This document shows positions 29,322-38,306 of a stretch of DNA of 64,000 bases, in pieces; within the stretch, counting starts at the first letter, position 1, and the number at the start of each line of letters is the position of its first letter. The stretch is from Streptomyces mirabilis (GTDB lineage: Bacteria > Actinomycetota > Actinomycetes > Streptomycetales > Streptomycetaceae), in assembly GCF_018310535.1 (NCBI RefSeq), contig NZ_CP074102.1, positions 868,001-932,000 on the forward strand, given 5' to 3'. The notes under the pieces were generated by a model. That model was not told where the DNA came from. It searched no databases and saw only the letters and a list, made by a program, of their open reading frames with translations. A program made the position numbers and the translations under genes.

Positions 29322-31475
29322 ATGTTCTCCGCCGCTCCCCAGCAAGCTCCGCCGTCCCGCCCTCAGCGCGCGCCCCGGCCCGGATCGGAGGGAGGGGCGA
29401 AACGCCGGGCATCGAGCGGGCTGTTCGAGCCCGCGCAGCTCGTGCAGTCGTTTCCCGAGGCGCTGCGCAAACTGCACCCGCGGGTCCTGGTCAAGAACCC
29501 CGTGCTGTTCGTCGTCTCCGTCGGAGCCGTCCTCACCACCCTCTCCGCGGTCCTCCATCCCGCCGTCTTCACCTGGGTCATCAGCGCCTGGCTGTGGCTG
29601 ACGGTGATCTTCGCCAACCTCGCGGAGGCCGTCGCCGAGGGCCGTGGCAAAGCACAGGCGGAATCGCTGCGCAAAGCGCGTACGGACACGGTCGCGCTAC
29701 GACTGCGTCACTGGAACTACGGAACCGACCTGCGGCACGCCGAGACGGAGGCCGTGGCTGCCACCGACCTCAAACCGCTCGATGTCGTCCTGGTCGAGGC
29801 GGGCGAGCTGATCCCGGCGGACGGCGATGTCATCGACGGCGTCGCGGCCGTCGACGAGTCCGCGGTCACCGGGGAATCCGCACCCGTCATCCGCGAGTCG
29901 GGCGGCGACCGCAGCGGCGTCACCGGCGGCACGACCGTCCTCTCCGACCGCATCGTCGTCCGCGTCAGCGCCCGCCCGGGCCACTCCTTCCTCGACCGGA
30001 TGATCGCTCTGGTCGAGGGGGCCTCGCGTCAGAAGACCCCGAACGAGATCGCGCTGAACATCCTGCTCGCCGCGCTCACGATCATCTTCGTACTGGTCGT
30101 CGTCACCCTCCAGCCGATGGCCGAGTACGCCGACGCCGCCCAGTCCACCACCGTCCTCGTCGCTCTTCTCGTCACCCTCATCCCGACGACGATCGGCGCC
30201 CTGCTCTCCGCGATCGGCATCGCGGGCATGGACCGCCTCGTCCAGCGCAATGTCCTCGCCATGTCCGGCCGCGCGGTCGAGGCCGCCGGCGACGTGGGCA
30301 CCTTGCTCCTCGACAAGACCGGCACCATCACCCTCGGCAACCGCGAGGCCGCCGCGTTCATGCCGTTGCCCGGCATCACGGAAGGCCAACTCGCCGTCGC
30401 CGCCCAGCTGTCGTCCCTGGCCGACGAGACACCTGAGGGTCGCTCCGTCGTCGTACTGGCGAAGGAGCGCTACGGGCTACGGGCGCCCGCCGAGGGCGAA
30501 CTGAGCCACGCCCGGTGGGTGACATTCACTGCCCAGACTCGGATGAGCGGCGTCGACCTGCGCTGGGACAACGGCGCGGTGTGCGCGATCCGCAAGGGCG
30601 CCGCCCAACAGGTCATCGAGTGGGTTCAGATGTACGGCGGCCAAGTCCCGTCCGAGGCACGGTGGTTCGCGGATTCCGTGGCCGGTTCGGGCGGCACCCC
30701 ACTCCTGGTGGCCGTGCACGACTGGGACGGGCCACGGGTGTTGGGCCTGATCCACCTCAAGGACGTCGTCAAGGACGGCATCCGCGAGCGCTTCGCCGAG
30801 CTGCGCCGCATGGGCATCCGCACGGTGATGATCACCGGCGACAACCCGCTCACGGCCCGTGCCATCGCCGAAGAAGCAGGCGTGGACGACTACTTGGCCG
30901 AGGCGACCCCCGAGGACAAGCTCGCGCTGATCAAACGGGAGCAGGAAGGCGGCAAGCTCGTCGCCATGACCGGGGACGGCACGAACGACGCACCGGCGCT
31001 GGCGCAGGCCGACGTCGGCGTGGCCATGAACACCGGCACCTCGGCCGCCAAGGAGGCCGGGAACATGGTCGACCTGGACTCCAACCCGACGAAGCTCATC
31101 GAGATCGTCGAGATCGGGAAACAACTGCTGATCACCCGGGGCGCGCTGACGACGTTCTCCATCACGAACGACGTCGCGAAGTACTTCGCGATCATCCCGG
31201 CGATGTTCGCGGGCGCCTACCCGGGCCTGAAGTCGCTCAACGTCATGGGCCTGCACAGCCCGACGTCCGCGATCACCTCGGCGATCATCTTCAACGCGCT
31301 CATCATCGTCGCGCTGATCCCGCTCGCGCTGCGGGGCGTGCGCTACACGCCGTCCTCGGCGCACGACCTGCTGCGACGCAACCTCATGCTGTACGGCCTC
31401 GGCGGGCTGGTCCTGCCGTTCGTCGGCATCAAGCTGATCGATCTGCTGATCTCCGGGGTGCCGGGTCTTGGCTGA
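29322..31475 (+). CDS. Orphan KdpB-type ATPase (third copy)
   Basis: A 717-residue KdpB with every catalytic motif: [24 protein letters not shown] with Asp331, [20 protein letters not shown], and NDVAKYF in TM5. A polar N-terminus of about 35 residues leads into [19 protein letters not shown]. The ATG at 29322 is chosen because AAGG lies 5 bases upstream and the preceding codons are not protein-like. No kdpA, kdpC or kdpF lies next to it; a degraded KdpC end occurs 5 kb away at 36516-36749. It could swap into one of the two complete pumps, act in another context, or be the survivor of a decayed operon. Confidence 0.9.
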   Translation: MFSAAPQQAPPSRPQRAPRPGSEGGAKRRASSGLFEPAQLVQSFPEALRKLHPRVLVKNPVLFVVSVGAVLTTLSAVLHPAVFTWVISAWLWLTVIFANLAEAVAEGRGKAQAESLRKARTDTVALRLRHWNYGTDLRHAETEAVAATDLKPLDVVLVEAGELIPADGDVIDGVAAVDESAVTGESAPVIRESGGDRSGVTGGTTVLSDRIVVRVSARPGHSFLDRMIALVEGASRQKTPNEIALNILLAALTIIFVLVVVTLQPMAEYADAAQSTTVLVALLVTLIPTTIGALLSAIGIAGMDRLVQRNVLAMSGRAVEAAGDVGTLLLDKTGTITLGNREAAAFMPLPGITEGQLAVAAQLSSLADETPEGRSVVVLAKERYGLRAPAEGELSHARWVTFTAQTRMSGVDLRWDNGAVCAIRKGAAQQVIEWVQMYGGQVPSEARWFADSVAGSGGTPLLVAVHDWDGPRVLGLIHLKDVVKDGIRERFAELRRMGIRTVMITGDNPLTARAIAEEAGVDDYLAEATPEDKLALIKREQEGGKLVAMTGDGTNDAPALAQADVGVAMNTGTSAAKEAGNMVDLDSNPTKLIEIVEIGKQLLITRGALTTFSITNDVAKYFAIIPAMFAGAYPGLKSLNVMGLHSPTSAITSAIIFNALIIVALIPLALRGVRYTPSSAHDLLRRNLMLYGLGGLVLPFVGIKLIDLLISGVPGLG

Positions 31476-31817
31476 GCCGCGCACGCTCCCGCGCCCCGGC
31501 CGTCAAGGACACGTATGCGCACGTCAGAAGCCCGTCAGAGAACGGGGTTCCGGCTTGTCCGGGGCGTGCGGGACCGCTTCGATGGAACCTGTGAACAGCG
31601 CCTGGCTCCTCTTCGACCGGCCGCCGAGTCCCGCTCGGCCGCTCCGTCGTGCGCCGCGCTGCCCGGAAACGCCCGCGTCCGCTCTCCGCTGACGTCGACG
31701 CGTCGTCCGTAGCCCGCGGGGCGCCGTGATTCGTTCCGGCGCCCCGTCCTTCGTATCCGCACATGTTCGGCATCCCCGCGCAGGGGCCGCCGACGTGCCC
31801 GCAACCCCGGATGGACC
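31476..31817. other. Intergenic region with an array and no clear target gene
   Basis: About 340 bp. It starts with site C. A 36-codon frame from ATG 31582 (MEPVNSAWLLFDR start) begins 38 bases after the array, the same distance as in site B, but its Arg/Pro-rich remainder and lack of a ribosome site make it doubtful. The last part is the leader of the SDR gene. Confidence 0.4.
31501..31543 (+). promoter_or_regulatory. Site C: four-unit direct repeat after orphan kdpB
   Basis: Units start at 31501 (CGTCAAGGACA), 31512 (CGTATGCGCA), 31522 (CGTCAGAAGCC) and 31533 (CGTCAGAGAAC), spaced 11, 10 and 11 bp. It begins 25 bases past the kdpB stop and 275 bases before the next recognised gene. Confidence 0.5.
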
Positions 31818-32636
31818 ATGTCTGACCACGACCTCTCCCCTCTTCCCGGCCGCACCTTCCTCGTCACGGGGGCCACCTCCGGCATCGGCCTGGAGACCGC
31901 CCGGCAGCTCGCCGAACGCGGTGCCACCGTGCTGCTGCACGGCCGCACCACCGAGGAGGCGCGCGCCGCCGCCGACCGCCTGGTCGCCACGGCAGGCATC
32001 GACGCCACCCAACTCCACCCTGTAGCAGCCGACTTCACACACCTCGACGAGGTCGAGTCCCTGGCGAGCCATGTCGTCGCCGAACACCCGCACCTCGACG
32101 TGCTCGTCAACAACGCGGGCATCGCGGCGCCCGAGCGGCACACCGTCACCACGGACGGCAACGAGATCGCCTTCCAGGTCAACTTCCTCGCCCACTACCT
32201 CCTGACGTGCCTGCTGGAACCGGCGCTCACCAGCGACCCCGGCGGCCGAGTCGTCAACGTCTCGTCGTCCCTGCACCGCACCGCGAACATCCAGTGGAAC
32301 GACCCCAACCGCGCCCGCCGCTACTCCCGGCTCGCCGCCTACGCCCAGTCGCAGCTCGCGCTCACCGTCTTCGCCGCCGACCCCCGCGTCACCGCGGCCT
32401 CCGTCCATCCGGGTGTGTGCGACACGGCGCTTATGCCGCTGTACGCACACGAGGGCGTCACGCCGGCCGAGGGTGCGGCGTACGTGGTCCGCCTCTGCGA
32501 CCCGACCGTCGAGATCGTCAACGGCGCCTACTACGACCGCGCCGAGCGCGTCGCACCGGCTCCGGCGGCCACCGAGGACCGCACGATCAAGCGCCTCAAC
32601 AAGCTCGCCGACCTGCTCGTCGGCCGTACCGCTTGA
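31818..32636 (+). CDS. Short-chain dehydrogenase/reductase
   Basis: A 272-residue Rossmann-fold SDR. The cofactor motif is TGATSGIG (residues 19-26) with LLHGRT after strand 2, which suggests NADP; NNAG follows, and the active-site serine lies in NVSSSLH. The usual YxxxK motif reads YAQSQ, with glutamine in place of the catalytic lysine. The rest resembles retinol-dehydrogenase-like and WW-domain oxidoreductase-like actinobacterial enzymes. The substitution may reduce or alter catalysis. No operon partner is evident upstream; the bL37-like gene follows 31 bases later. Substrate unknown. Confidence 0.88.
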   Translation: MSDHDLSPLPGRTFLVTGATSGIGLETARQLAERGATVLLHGRTTEEARAAADRLVATAGIDATQLHPVAADFTHLDEVESLASHVVAEHPHLDVLVNNAGIAAPERHTVTTDGNEIAFQVNFLAHYLLTCLLEPALTSDPGGRVVNVSSSLHRTANIQWNDPNRARRYSRLAAYAQSQLALTVFAADPRVTAASVHPGVCDTALMPLYAHEGVTPAEGAAYVVRLCDPTVEIVNGAYYDRAERVAPAPAATEDRTIKRLNKLADLLVGRTA

Positions 32637-32667
32637 ACTTCCCTTCTACACAACGGAGTTGATGCCC

Positions 32668-32745
32668 ATGTCGAAGCGCGCCCGCAAGAAGAGGGGCCGC
32701 CGCAAGAAGAAAGCGAACCACGGCCGCAAGGCCGGTCAGCGCTGA
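32668..32745 (+). CDS. bL37-like mini ribosomal protein
   Basis: A 25-residue, strongly basic peptide: MSKRARKKRGRRKKK followed by ANHGRKAGQR. It matches the pattern of actinobacterial bL37 (start x-KRGRKKR, then K-A-N-H-G-K-R-P-N-A), a small 50S protein near the peptidyl transferase centre, but its end diverges. The ATG at 32668 is 9 bases from GGAG; the ATG at 32662 is too near. A terminator hairpin follows at once. It may be a second or alternative bL37 gene; whether it is in the ribosome is not known. Confidence 0.7.
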   Translation: MSKRARKKRGRRKKKANHGRKAGQR

Positions 32746-32751
32746 GCCCCA

Positions 32752-32783
32752 GGGGCGACCCCACCACACACCGGGGTCGCCCC
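32752..32783 (+). terminator. Hairpin after the bL37-like gene
   Basis: An 11-bp perfect stem (GGGGCGACCCC with GGGGTCGCCCC) around a 10-base loop, 7 bases after the stop. Confidence 0.75.
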
Positions 32784-32805
32784 GTACCCAGTGAAAGGCA
32801 ACCCC

Positions 32806-33561
32806 GTGATCCAGCTCCTTCCTCACCAACTGCCCGCCCTCTCCCGGTGGTTCCCCGCTGCGGCGCCCGGCCCCGCCGCCCTCGCCGAGCACGCCCTGGC
32901 CACCGGGACCGGGCAATGGTGGGCCGACCGGGCGGTACACCCCCGCACCGTCGCCGTCCGCTGTGCCGGCCACGCCCTGCTGCGCGGTGACCCGGATGCC
33001 CTCACCGCCGGCGACCTCACGCCGCTGGCCGACTGCTTCCTCCCCGCCCTCGCCACCACCTTCGACCAGGTCACCCCATGGGAGCGCATGGTGTACGTAC
33101 AGCGCACTCCGCCCTCCTCGACACCCCGTCTCCCGTGGGGCGTGACGGTGCGACGGCTGACGCCCGAGCACGCCCCGGCCCTGGCCGAACTCGGCAGCGA
33201 TGCGGCGTGGATCCACGGCACATGGGGCGGACCGACCGCTCTCGCTGCCTCCGGTCTCGGCTGGGCCGCCCTCCACAAGAACCGCATCCTCGCCGTCGCC
33301 TGCGCCTACCTACTGAGCAGCACCTACGAGGACATCGCCTGCGTCACGGTGCCCGAGCACCGGCGCGAACACCTCGCCATCGCCTGCGTCACCGCCCTGT
33401 GCACGGACATCGCGGCCCGCGGCCACACCGCGAGCTGGTCCTGCTCCCGCGACAACCGTCCCAGCCGCCTGCTCGCCTGGACCGCCGGTTTCCGATTGGA
33501 GCGCGAGTACGTTCACTACATGGCCGGAAGTCCCACGCGGCACGACCGCCTCACCGCATAG
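32806..33561 (+). CDS. GNAT-fold acetyltransferase-like protein
   Basis: A 251-residue protein. The first 110 residues are a helical domain of the kind found in GNAT proteins with an extra N-terminal module; the second half has the GNAT pattern, with a short beta strand YEDIACVTVPEHRREHLAIA forming the likely acetyl-CoA loop (V-P-E-H-R-R-x-x-L instead of the usual R-x-x-G-x-G/A), then SRLLAWTAGFRLEREYVHY. The GTG at 32806 sits 7 bases after AAAGG; an in-frame GTG at 32791 overlaps that site. It acetylates an unknown amine, if active. Confidence 0.75.
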   Translation: MIQLLPHQLPALSRWFPAAAPGPAALAEHALATGTGQWWADRAVHPRTVAVRCAGHALLRGDPDALTAGDLTPLADCFLPALATTFDQVTPWERMVYVQRTPPSSTPRLPWGVTVRRLTPEHAPALAELGSDAAWIHGTWGGPTALAASGLGWAALHKNRILAVACAYLLSSTYEDIACVTVPEHRREHLAIACVTALCTDIAARGHTASWSCSRDNRPSRLLAWTAGFRLEREYVHYMAGSPTRHDRLTA

Positions 33562-33613
33562 AAGCCACACCACCGCACGGCCCCAGACACCGCACGCGGG
33601 AAAGAGATCCGAA

Positions 33614-33976
33614 GTGACCAGGGTTCCCCTCCTCATCCTGCCGATCCTCGACGGCGGCCACGAGCTGACGATCCGCAAGCTGAAACTGCAGGACGACTCC
33701 TTCACCATCCACTACTCGATCACCCCGCCCCTGCCCGACGCCGACAGCGCCGCGCCCCCCTTTCTGCCCTTCCTGGAGGCGAAGGACGACCTGGGCAACG
33801 AATACCTCGACTGGGGCGGCGCCTACGGCCTGAGCCCAGACGGAATCCGCACCGAAGGTTCCCTCACCGGCCAGCCCGCCCCTGCTTCAGAGGCGCAAGT
33901 CCTCCTCGTCCGTGTCACGTTCGTCCAAGACAGCCGCGAGACGGCGTACGACATGACCCTGCGCATTCGCCCCTGA
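33614..33976 (+). CDS. Hypothetical protein, beta-rich
   Basis: A 120-residue protein with alternating hydrophobic residues typical of a beta sandwich: [20 protein letters not shown], then [19 protein letters not shown], and [20 protein letters not shown] at the end. No signal peptide or membrane helix. It starts at GTG 33614 with AAAGAGAT upstream. It follows the GNAT gene by 52 bases and may share its transcript. No family recognised. Confidence 0.65.
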   Translation: MTRVPLLILPILDGGHELTIRKLKLQDDSFTIHYSITPPLPDADSAAPPFLPFLEAKDDLGNEYLDWGGAYGLSPDGIRTEGSLTGQPAPASEAQVLLVRVTFVQDSRETAYDMTLRIRP

Positions 33977-34146
33977 CACACCCCTCGCGGCGCCCCTTTC
34001 GGCAAGGTTGCATACGCTGGCCCAGCCGTCCGCGTGATGGCCGGAACCCTCCACATCGCCGGTACGTCAGGAGCACGCCGACGGCCACCACAGAACACGC
34101 CCGTACGAATCGATTGCGTGGGTGGATGCTGCAAGGCCTGTCCGAC

Positions 34147-34671
34147 ATGGGCAAGACCCCGCAGGGCCCGCAGGCCCCGCCAGAGCCCGTGCACCGGGGG
34201 CAGCGCTGGTGGCGGGTGATGTGCCTGACCGGCGTCGACTACTTCTCCACGCTGGGGTACCAGCCGGGCATCGCGGCACTCGCGGCCGGGCTGCTGTCAC
34301 CGGTGGCCACGATCGTGCTGGTGATCGTCACCCTGGCAGGGGCACTGCCCGTCTACCGTCGGGTCGCCGAGGAGAGCCCGCACGGCGAGGGCTCCATCGC
34401 GATGCTGGAGCGGCTCCTGACCTTCTGGCAGGGCAAGCTCTTCGTCCTGACCCTCCTGGGCTTCGCCGCCACCGACTTCCTGATCACCATCACCCTGTCG
34501 GCCGCGGACGCCTCTACCCACCTGGTCGAGAACCCCCACCTCACCAGCACACTGCACGACAAGCAGATGCTGATCACGCTCATCCTGGTGGCGCTCCTCG
34601 GCGCGGTGTTCCTCAAGGGCTTCCTGGAGGCGATCGGCGTCGCCGTCGTCCTGGTCGGGATCTATCTCGCG
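34147..34671 (+). pseudogene. N-terminal fragment of an APC-family permease
   Basis: About 175 codons from ATG 34147. Signatures: [20 protein letters not shown] (helix 1 of the large APC permeases), [40 protein letters not shown], and [20 protein letters not shown]. At 34671 similarity stops abruptly and the frame runs on into antisense of a phosphatase relic. The remaining membrane helices are missing here. The matching C-terminal tail lies at 17139-17500 on the other strand. Confidence 0.75.
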
Positions 34672-34764
34672 CGTCAGTTCGGCACGGCCGGTACCCCGAC
34701 CGATGTCGGCAGTGAAGCCGTAGGACGCCGTACGGAGTCGTACCGCGTCTTCACGGGAGCCCGG

Positions 34765-35410
34765 TCAGCCGACGAGAGGCAGGTCATGCCGGGGTGCCGG
34801 GGAGACCACGCCGAGTTGCTCCAACAGCAGTCCTTCCCTGGTGGACCAAGGGCAGATGTCGACGCTCTCGGCCTCGCACTCCGAGAGGAGAGCCTCGGCA
34901 ACCAGAGCGCCTGCCAGGGACTGCCCCGCACGGTGCCGGGAGATGCCCGGCAAGCGGGTCCGCGGGACGGGATCCGCTCCGGCCAGCACCGGGATCCACC
35001 GCCGCAACTGGGGCAGCGTCAGCTACCACCCGGCATGAGGTTCTCTGCGCCGGGGTGGAGTGCCGGCCATCCGGGCGAGCTACTCGAAGGTCTTGGAGCA
35101 GGCGACGACGCGCCCGTCCCGCGCGGCCACCGGCAGGCCGGGCGCCGTACTCAAGGCATGGCCGAGGTACTCCCGGACCTCCTCCAAACACTCCGTGGAC
35201 GGGACGGTGCCACCCGGGAGGCAGTCCCAGGTGATCCGCCGGGCACCCAGCGGCAGTGAAAGCACGCTGCGGGGCTGGGCTCCCCGGCCCGAGGCGATCT
35301 CCACGGTGCCGCCGCCGATGTCCAGCATCAGCGGCGGGCCGGTCTCGGAACCCGCCCACTGCCGGGCCGCCACATAGGCCAGGCGCGCTTCTTCCTCACC
35401 GGGCAGAACC
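34765..35410 (-). pseudogene. Ppx/GppA phosphatase relic with two in-frame stops
   Basis: Minus-strand reading gives LPGEEEARLAYVAARQW, then LMLDIGGGTVEIASGRG (the phosphate-binding glycine motif of exopolyphosphatase/GppA), VVACSKTFE, an amber stop, [18 protein letters not shown], a second amber, then [38 protein letters not shown] and [17 protein letters not shown]. The frame is continuous apart from the two TAG codons. The N-terminal half is absent. Confidence 0.8.
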
Positions 35411-35431
35411 CTCCGGTGGCACGAGCCACCT

Positions 35432-35672
35432 GCGCGAGGAGGGTCGACTCCGCAAGGTAGTGGAGGGCGATGGTCAAGACGACCGCGTCCAAGGGACGCT
35501 GCAGAGCCAGGGCATCGGTCCACCCGTCGGTTCCGATCACGGCATCCACATAACGGGCGACGCCCGCGTGGTGCGTACGACCCAGCTCCAGGCGCAGCGG
35601 GTCCATGTCCACGGCGACGATCTCCGCGTCCGGCAGGCGTTCGGCGAGCCGGGCGGACAGCTCGGGCACCCG
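35432..35672 (-). pseudogene. Fragment of a SAM methyltransferase
   Basis: About 80 codons on the minus strand: PELSARLAERLPDAEIVAVD, MDPLRLELGRTHHAGVARYV, DAVVLTIALHYLAESTLLA. This is the middle of a class I methyltransferase (motif II to post-II). Start, motif I and the C-terminus are missing. It runs into the Ppx relic. Confidence 0.65.
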
Positions 35673-35736
35673 CCGCGTCTGACGGAGGGCGGCACCATTG
35701 CCTGGACCACCGGCGCCGGAACGCGACCGTGACGTC

Positions 35737-35905
35737 TTGCCGGGCGGGGAGCTGGAACTGCGGGTCTTCCACAACGGACGGTTCCACAGCCGTTTCCTGC
35801 TCCAGCCCCCATCCGGGGCTGCCCTCTCACTCGCCGCCCGTCCGGTCGTGGTGACACTGGCCGACCAGGTCGGGGCGGCACTCGACACGGCGGACCGCGG
35901 CGGCG
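35737..35905 (+). pseudogene. C-terminal fragment of a DUF4118 mini-sensor
   Basis: Reads LPGGELELRVFHNGRFHSRF, then ARPVVVTLADQVGAALDTAD. It aligns well with the C-terminal end of the mini-sensor at 20324-21073 (DGEIELRTYGNGHYLGRF, ARLVAVTLADQTGAALDTA). Only about 56 codons remain. Confidence 0.7.
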
Positions 35906-36024
35906 CGGACCCCATCGGACAAGCCGAAGTCCTGAGCCGCCGGTCAGTCCACAGTGCTGACGCCCAGCCACGACTCGTAGGACTTCGCCCGCAAGAGGCA
36001 TCGACGAGCATCAGTCCGGATCTG

Positions 36025-36450
36025 TCACTGCCCCGCGATCGCGACAACGAGCAGGACGACCGAGATCAGCACGATCAGGGCGCCCCCGGCGATGAACACG
36101 CGTTCGGGGCCGAGGCGTTCCCGCCCCTGGACGACGACGTTTCGCGGGTCGGCCGGATCGTAGGAGACAAGTACGTTGCCGCCGGCGCGGAGCGGCTGTC
36201 GCCGGGTGGAGGGGACGGGACAGACCACTTCCATCACTCTGTCGTCCTCCGTCACGAACTGGAGCACCGGGCGTGGCGGGGGCGACTCCTCAGGAGCCTC
36301 TCCCAGGCGTCTCTTGACCAGCGCCTCGACGCGCACGCCCGTCCTGCTCACGCGCCGCGCCTCGCGCAGCCCATAGGCCCCCACGAGGACGGCCAGCATG
36401 CCGCCGAACGCGGCGATCCCCGCGAGTACGGCCACGGCCCCCATGTCCAC
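36025..36450 (-). CDS. DUF3592-type membrane protein
   Basis: A 141-residue protein with a membrane helix at each end (about residues 5-26 and 117-138) and a beta-rich middle domain: GVRVEALVKRRLGE, VLQFVTEDDRVMEVVCPVPS, NVLVSYDPADPRNVVVQGRE. The V-x-Y-D-P-x-x-P pattern is typical of DUF3592. The middle domain is probably extracytoplasmic. Function unknown. It is intact although it lies among relics. Confidence 0.8.
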   Translation of the reverse strand: MDMGAVAVLAGIAAFGGMLAVLVGAYGLREARRVSRTGVRVEALVKRRLGEAPEESPPPRPVLQFVTEDDRVMEVVCPVPSTRRQPLRAGGNVLVSYDPADPRNVVVQGRERLGPERVFIAGGALIVLISVVLLVVAIAGQ

Positions 36451-36515
36451 GCCACGCCCCCATTCCGGTGTTCGTCCCCGCCTCGGCCGCCGTCGCCGAC
36501 GCCGTCACATTGTGG

Positions 36516-36749
36516 TCACACCAGCCCGGCCAGATCGTGGTTGAGTTCGACGACGTTGACGTGTTCCTGACCCAGGAATCCCAGAACACGCCCCTGGACG
36601 TGCCGGGCCACCCGAGCCTTGACCATGGCGGGGGCGAGGTGGCGGGCCTTCGCGACGCGGGCCACCTGTTCGTAGGCGTGCGCTGCGGAGATCGCACCGG
36701 TCCGCCGGATCGATCTGCACCCGTCGGCACCGCTTCCCGACGCGGGTGT
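36516..36749 (-). pseudogene. C-terminal relic of a third KdpC
   Basis: The minus-strand frame ends AISAAHAYEQVARVAKARHL, MVKARVARHVQGRVLGFLGQ, EHVNVVELNHDLAGLV. This aligns with the KdpC end (DISPKYADIQVHRIAENNGL, GRTLGFIGEPRVNVLELN). Upstream TPASGSGADG matches the SGSGLDP turn, but the part between is scrambled and the N-terminal half is gone. Confidence 0.7.
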
Positions 36750-37133
36750 CCTGGTCCGCGTAGGCTCCTGGTTCGCTTGTGCCCGGGACCGGTCTGTGCC
36801 GCTTCCCACGCTCTGGTCCCGCTCATCGAGCAGGTCCGCGGTTGCGGTCGCCGTGTGGAGGCGGCCGTGTTGTTGGACCGCGAGGTTTCGATCGGCCGGG
36901 TAAGCGCCGAGCGGTGGCAGATTCTTCGCTCTAGCCTGCCACATCGGGTCGGGACCCACCTACGGCCCGAGCTGAGGCCCGGCGGGCCCGGCCCTGCGGA
37001 TCCGCAGGGCCGGGCCCGCCCGCGTGACTGGCAACTCGCGCGGGTCGAGGGCCCGGTGGGGCTGCCGGCGGCCGGGGTCACCAGGCGGTGAGTGATGCCC
37101 TGCCCGAGGACGTGGGTTGGGCTCCGCAGAGGG
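36750..37133. other. Non-coding stretch with a 40-bp palindrome
   Basis: About 380 bp. The minus-strand frame upstream of the KdpC relic stays open but looks like no family. A perfect 40-bp palindrome at 36981-37020 is the only strong signal. Confidence 0.45.
36981..37020 (-). terminator. 40-bp perfect palindrome
   Basis: Twenty bases, GGCGGGCCCGGCCCTGCGGA, followed at once by their exact reverse complement. It lies 113 bases beyond the stop of the membrane-protein gene that reads toward it, so it is probably a terminator; as RNA it gives a very stable stem with a tight turn at GGATCC. Confidence 0.7.
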
Positions 37134-37736
37134 TCAGGGCGGGAGCGCGCCGATGCCGGACGGGCCCGACCGGCGGCACAGCAGGGTCAGCAAGGTGCCA
37201 CAGAGCGTCAGCAGGTAGCAGGAGAAGCCTGCGGCGGTGAAGGTCCAGGCGGGCAGCGTGGCGAGGGTCAGTGCCGCGCTGAGGGCCCTGAGGCCGTAGA
37301 CCGTGCGGTCTTCGGTCTCAGGGTGCCGGTAGCACTTGACGAGCGTGGGGACAGCGGCGCAGCCGTCAGCCAGGATACTCAGGGCGAGCGCGGTGTTGGG
37401 GTCCGTGGTGATCCACCAGCCGGCGAGAGCGCCCAGCGAGAGCACCACACAGCAGAGCTCGGTGGGGTTCGGCCGGGTGCTGCGGAACCCCGGGCGGCTG
37501 AGGGCGCACAGGAAGACCAGCAGCGGGCCGAGCCCCACGCTGAGGGTGGTGAGGGCGGGCAGGCCGACGTGGCGGGCGACTTGGGCCGCGAACGCCACGC
37601 TTGGCGCGAGGGCCCACAGCAGCCAGGTGACGGGGTTGGGCCGGACCGATCCGCGCAGCGTTCGCAGCGCGTAGACGCCGCTGCCGCAGAGGTTGAGAAC
37701 CGCCCCGGTCGGCACCACGAACAAGCTGAGCTGCAC
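37134..37736 (-). CDS. Seven-helix membrane protein, PQ-loop-like
   Basis: A 200-residue protein with about seven predicted membrane helices. It has an internal PQ-loop/SemiSWEET-like feel: RPNPVTWLLWALAPSVAFAA in the first half and NTALALSILADGCAAVPTLV followed by KCYRHPETE in the second. Start at GTG 37736 with GAGGGATG just upstream. Members of the class move small solutes or act as receptors; no substrate can be given. The gene ends toward the 40-bp palindrome. Confidence 0.7.
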   Translation of the reverse strand: MQLSLFVVPTGAVLNLCGSGVYALRTLRGSVRPNPVTWLLWALAPSVAFAAQVARHVGLPALTTLSVGLGPLLVFLCALSRPGFRSTRPNPTELCCVVLSLGALAGWWITTDPNTALALSILADGCAAVPTLVKCYRHPETEDRTVYGLRALSAALTLATLPAWTFTAAGFSCYLLTLCGTLLTLLCRRSGPSGIGALPP

Positions 37737-38290
37737 CCGTTCATCCCTCGGCACCGCCGGTCGGCCAGGGCACCGGGTGGGGAGAGAAGTTGGGGAGCGA
37801 CCTGGTGGGCTCATATCGGCGTTGCCAGACCGGAGTGGTGGAGCCGCTGGTGGCCGGCACGATGGCGGACCAGTCGGCCGGGCAGCCGCGCGGGTGAGCG
37901 AGCAGTCGGGCCGGGTAGAGGTGCGGCGGCGCTGTCGTGGAGCCGATGGGACCACGAGGAGCTCCGAGGCGACCGGCAGGATGACGTGGCGAGCGAGCAA
38001 CCGGCGATTCAGACGGCGTCCTGATCGCGAATGACTCGGAGTTCATCAAGAAGGACGTCATCTCACCGGGGTGCAGCGGTGGTATTCCGGCACTGCCGAG
38101 CGGTCCGCGCACTGCCGGATCGGCGTTTTCGCCGCCTACGTATCGAGCCGGGGGCAGGCGCTCAACTCACCTCACTCTCACCGTCAGTGACGACGAGGCA
38201 GGCCAACCGCAAACCCCACCCAACTTCGAAGGCTCGGTTAAGGAACCGCTAAGGGGAATCGCATTCCATGTCATGGGCCCTTCAATGAAG
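37737..38290. other. Intergenic region left of the insertion sequences
   Basis: About 550 bp. On the minus strand a 123-codon frame (37741-38112) stops just before the membrane-protein start and could be coupled to it, but its Pro/Ser/Arg-rich sequence resembles no family. I do not call it. No other supportable feature. Confidence 0.4.
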
Positions 38291-38306
38291 CTAGTGCTGC
38301 TCCGCG

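Noticed and set aside
31582..31692. 36-codon ORF after site C as a gene
   Set aside because: No ribosome site and Arg/Pro-rich composition; kept only as a hypothesis linked to the operator array.
37741..38112. 123-codon minus-strand ORF before the PQ-loop-like protein
   Set aside because: Low-complexity Pro/Ser/Arg translation, no recognised family, no clear start.
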